This document shows, piece after piece, positions 63,484 through 64,000 of a stretch of 64,000 nt of DNA (within the stretch, counting starts at the first letter, position 1; each line of letters opens with the position of its first letter). The DNA is from Nocardioides sp. REDSEA-S33_B3 (GTDB lineage: Bacteria > Actinomycetota > Actinomycetes > Propionibacteriales > Nocardioidaceae): contig LUPK01000059.1 in the NCBI GenBank assembly GCA_001627335.1, positions 186,001 through 250,000 of the forward strand, in the 5' to 3' direction. The notes under the pieces were generated by a model that saw only the letters and a program-made list of their open reading frames with translations, was not told where the DNA came from and did not search any database. The position numbers were made by a program, and so were the translations under genes.

Positions 63484-64000
63484 CTATCCGCGTGGCCTGA
63501 TCAGGCCCTCCTGGGCCACCGTGGCGACCAGCGTCCCGTCCTCGGTGAAGACCCGCCCGATCGCCAGACCGCGAGCCGACTGCGCCGACGGCGACCACTG
63601 GTCGTAGAGCCACCAGCGGTCGGCGCGGAAGGGGCGGTGGAACCAGATGGTGTGGTCCAGCGAGGCCATCTGGGTCTTGTGCGGGCTGACCGGGTGCGCC
63701 GCGAGCGTCGCCCCGAGCAGCGAGACGTCGGAGGCGAAGGTGAAGGCCGCGACGTGGGTGACCGGGTCGTCGCCGAGGTCGCCGTTGACCTTCGCCCACA
63801 TCCGCGCGCGGGAGGGGTGGACCGGATCCGGCTCGAGGCCGTGCTTGGAGTTGCCGACCCAGCGGACGTCGAGGGCGGCCCACTCGCGTCCCAGCGCCTC
63901 GGCGTCGCTGTTGCCGCGCACGCTCATCAGCTCGACGAGGTCCAGGCCCTCGGCGGGCGGGATGACGTCCGGCATCGCGTCCTGGTGGCTGAAGCCCTCC
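63484..64000 (-). CDS. tesB: Acyl-CoA thioesterase II (TesB-like), C-terminal part
   Basis: The minus-strand frame stays open to the right edge, and the residues before the track's M (EGFSHQDA) continue the TesB-like sequence, so ATG at 63975 is internal. The visible 172 residues cover the second hotdog domain, with MASLDHTIWFHRPFRADRWWLYDQ and ARGLAIGRVFTEDGTLVATVAQEG, where Asp, Gln and nearby residues form the catalytic set in TesB. It hydrolyses acyl-CoA to free acid and CoA. The N-terminal half lies outside the window. Confidence 0.85.
   Translation of the reverse strand, partial: EGFSHQDAMPDVIPPAEGLDLVELMSVRGNSDAEALGREWAALDVRWVGNSKHGLEPDPVHPSRARMWAKVNGDLGDDPVTHVAAFTFASDVSLLGATLAAHPVSPHKTQMASLDHTIWFHRPFRADRWWLYDQWSPSAQSARGLAIGRVFTEDGTLVATVAQEGLIRPRG

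Overview
The window looks like a high-GC actinobacterial chromosome, most like the Nocardioidaceae (Nocardioides-type); that placement is inference from GC content, gene families and gene order. No rRNA, tRNA, CRISPR array, phage or insertion sequence was seen. Coding density is very high and no gene-free stretch exceeds about 200 bases.

Most of bases 4,000-36,000 and 47,500-52,500 is a steroid/cholesterol catabolism and uptake locus. It contains a convincing kstR orthologue (20199-20822). Seven 14-bp sites match the mycobacterial KstR operator TNNAACNNGTTNNA: three exactly and four with one change in an outer position. Each lies in the intergenic region upstream of one operon or between two divergent ones. 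The apparent regulon covers: (1) the side-chain operon chsE1-chsE2 (fused), chsH2 (split in two), chsH1 and ltp2, with a divergent alpha/beta hydrolase; (2) a WS/DGAT acyltransferase with a divergent esterase; (3) the two-domain acyl-CoA dehydrogenase fadE34/chsE3 with a divergent methyltransferase; (4) a glycosyltransferase-methyltransferase-'prenyltransferase' operon divergent from kstR; (5) ferredoxin reductase, PPOX-like protein, ferredoxin FdxD, Hsd4A and a second SDR; (6) the mce4 steroid importer operon yrbE4AB-mce4ABCDEF-mam4AB; (7) a molybdopterin oxidoreductase, DNA glycosylase and tandem-SCP2 operon, divergent from an enoyl-CoA hydratase.

The remaining regions are: 1-5,230, a partial ECF sigma factor, a short UvrA-like ATPase, two small membrane proteins, a MOSC protein and a haloalkane dehalogenase; 36,000-43,600, a DUF1707 protein, MFS transporter, ion channel, uvrB, and a two-gene operon for a secreted beta-helix protein and a membrane-anchored partner; 43,600-47,500, a secreted Ag85-like esterase, a TetR regulator, a truncated SDR fused in frame to a cardiolipin-synthase-like gene; 52,500-57,500, an M36 metallopeptidase and ATP-dependent ligase LigB; 57,500-64,000, a TetR regulator with a perfect operator, the fadA2/fabG4/htdX fatty-acid module, an M23 peptidase with FG-GAP-like repeats, and a partial acyl-CoA thioesterase.

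Together, Mce4 would import sterols, FdxD and its reductase would feed electrons to oxygenases outside the window, and FadE34, ChsE1-E2, ChsH1-H2, Ltp2 and Hsd4A would shorten the side chain, all under KstR. The less expected regulon members (glycan operon, Mo-enzyme/SCP2 operon, storage-lipid acyltransferase) are the most novel part. Two mce4 genes (D and E) carry apparent one-base deletions, so either the importer is decaying or the assembly has indel errors.
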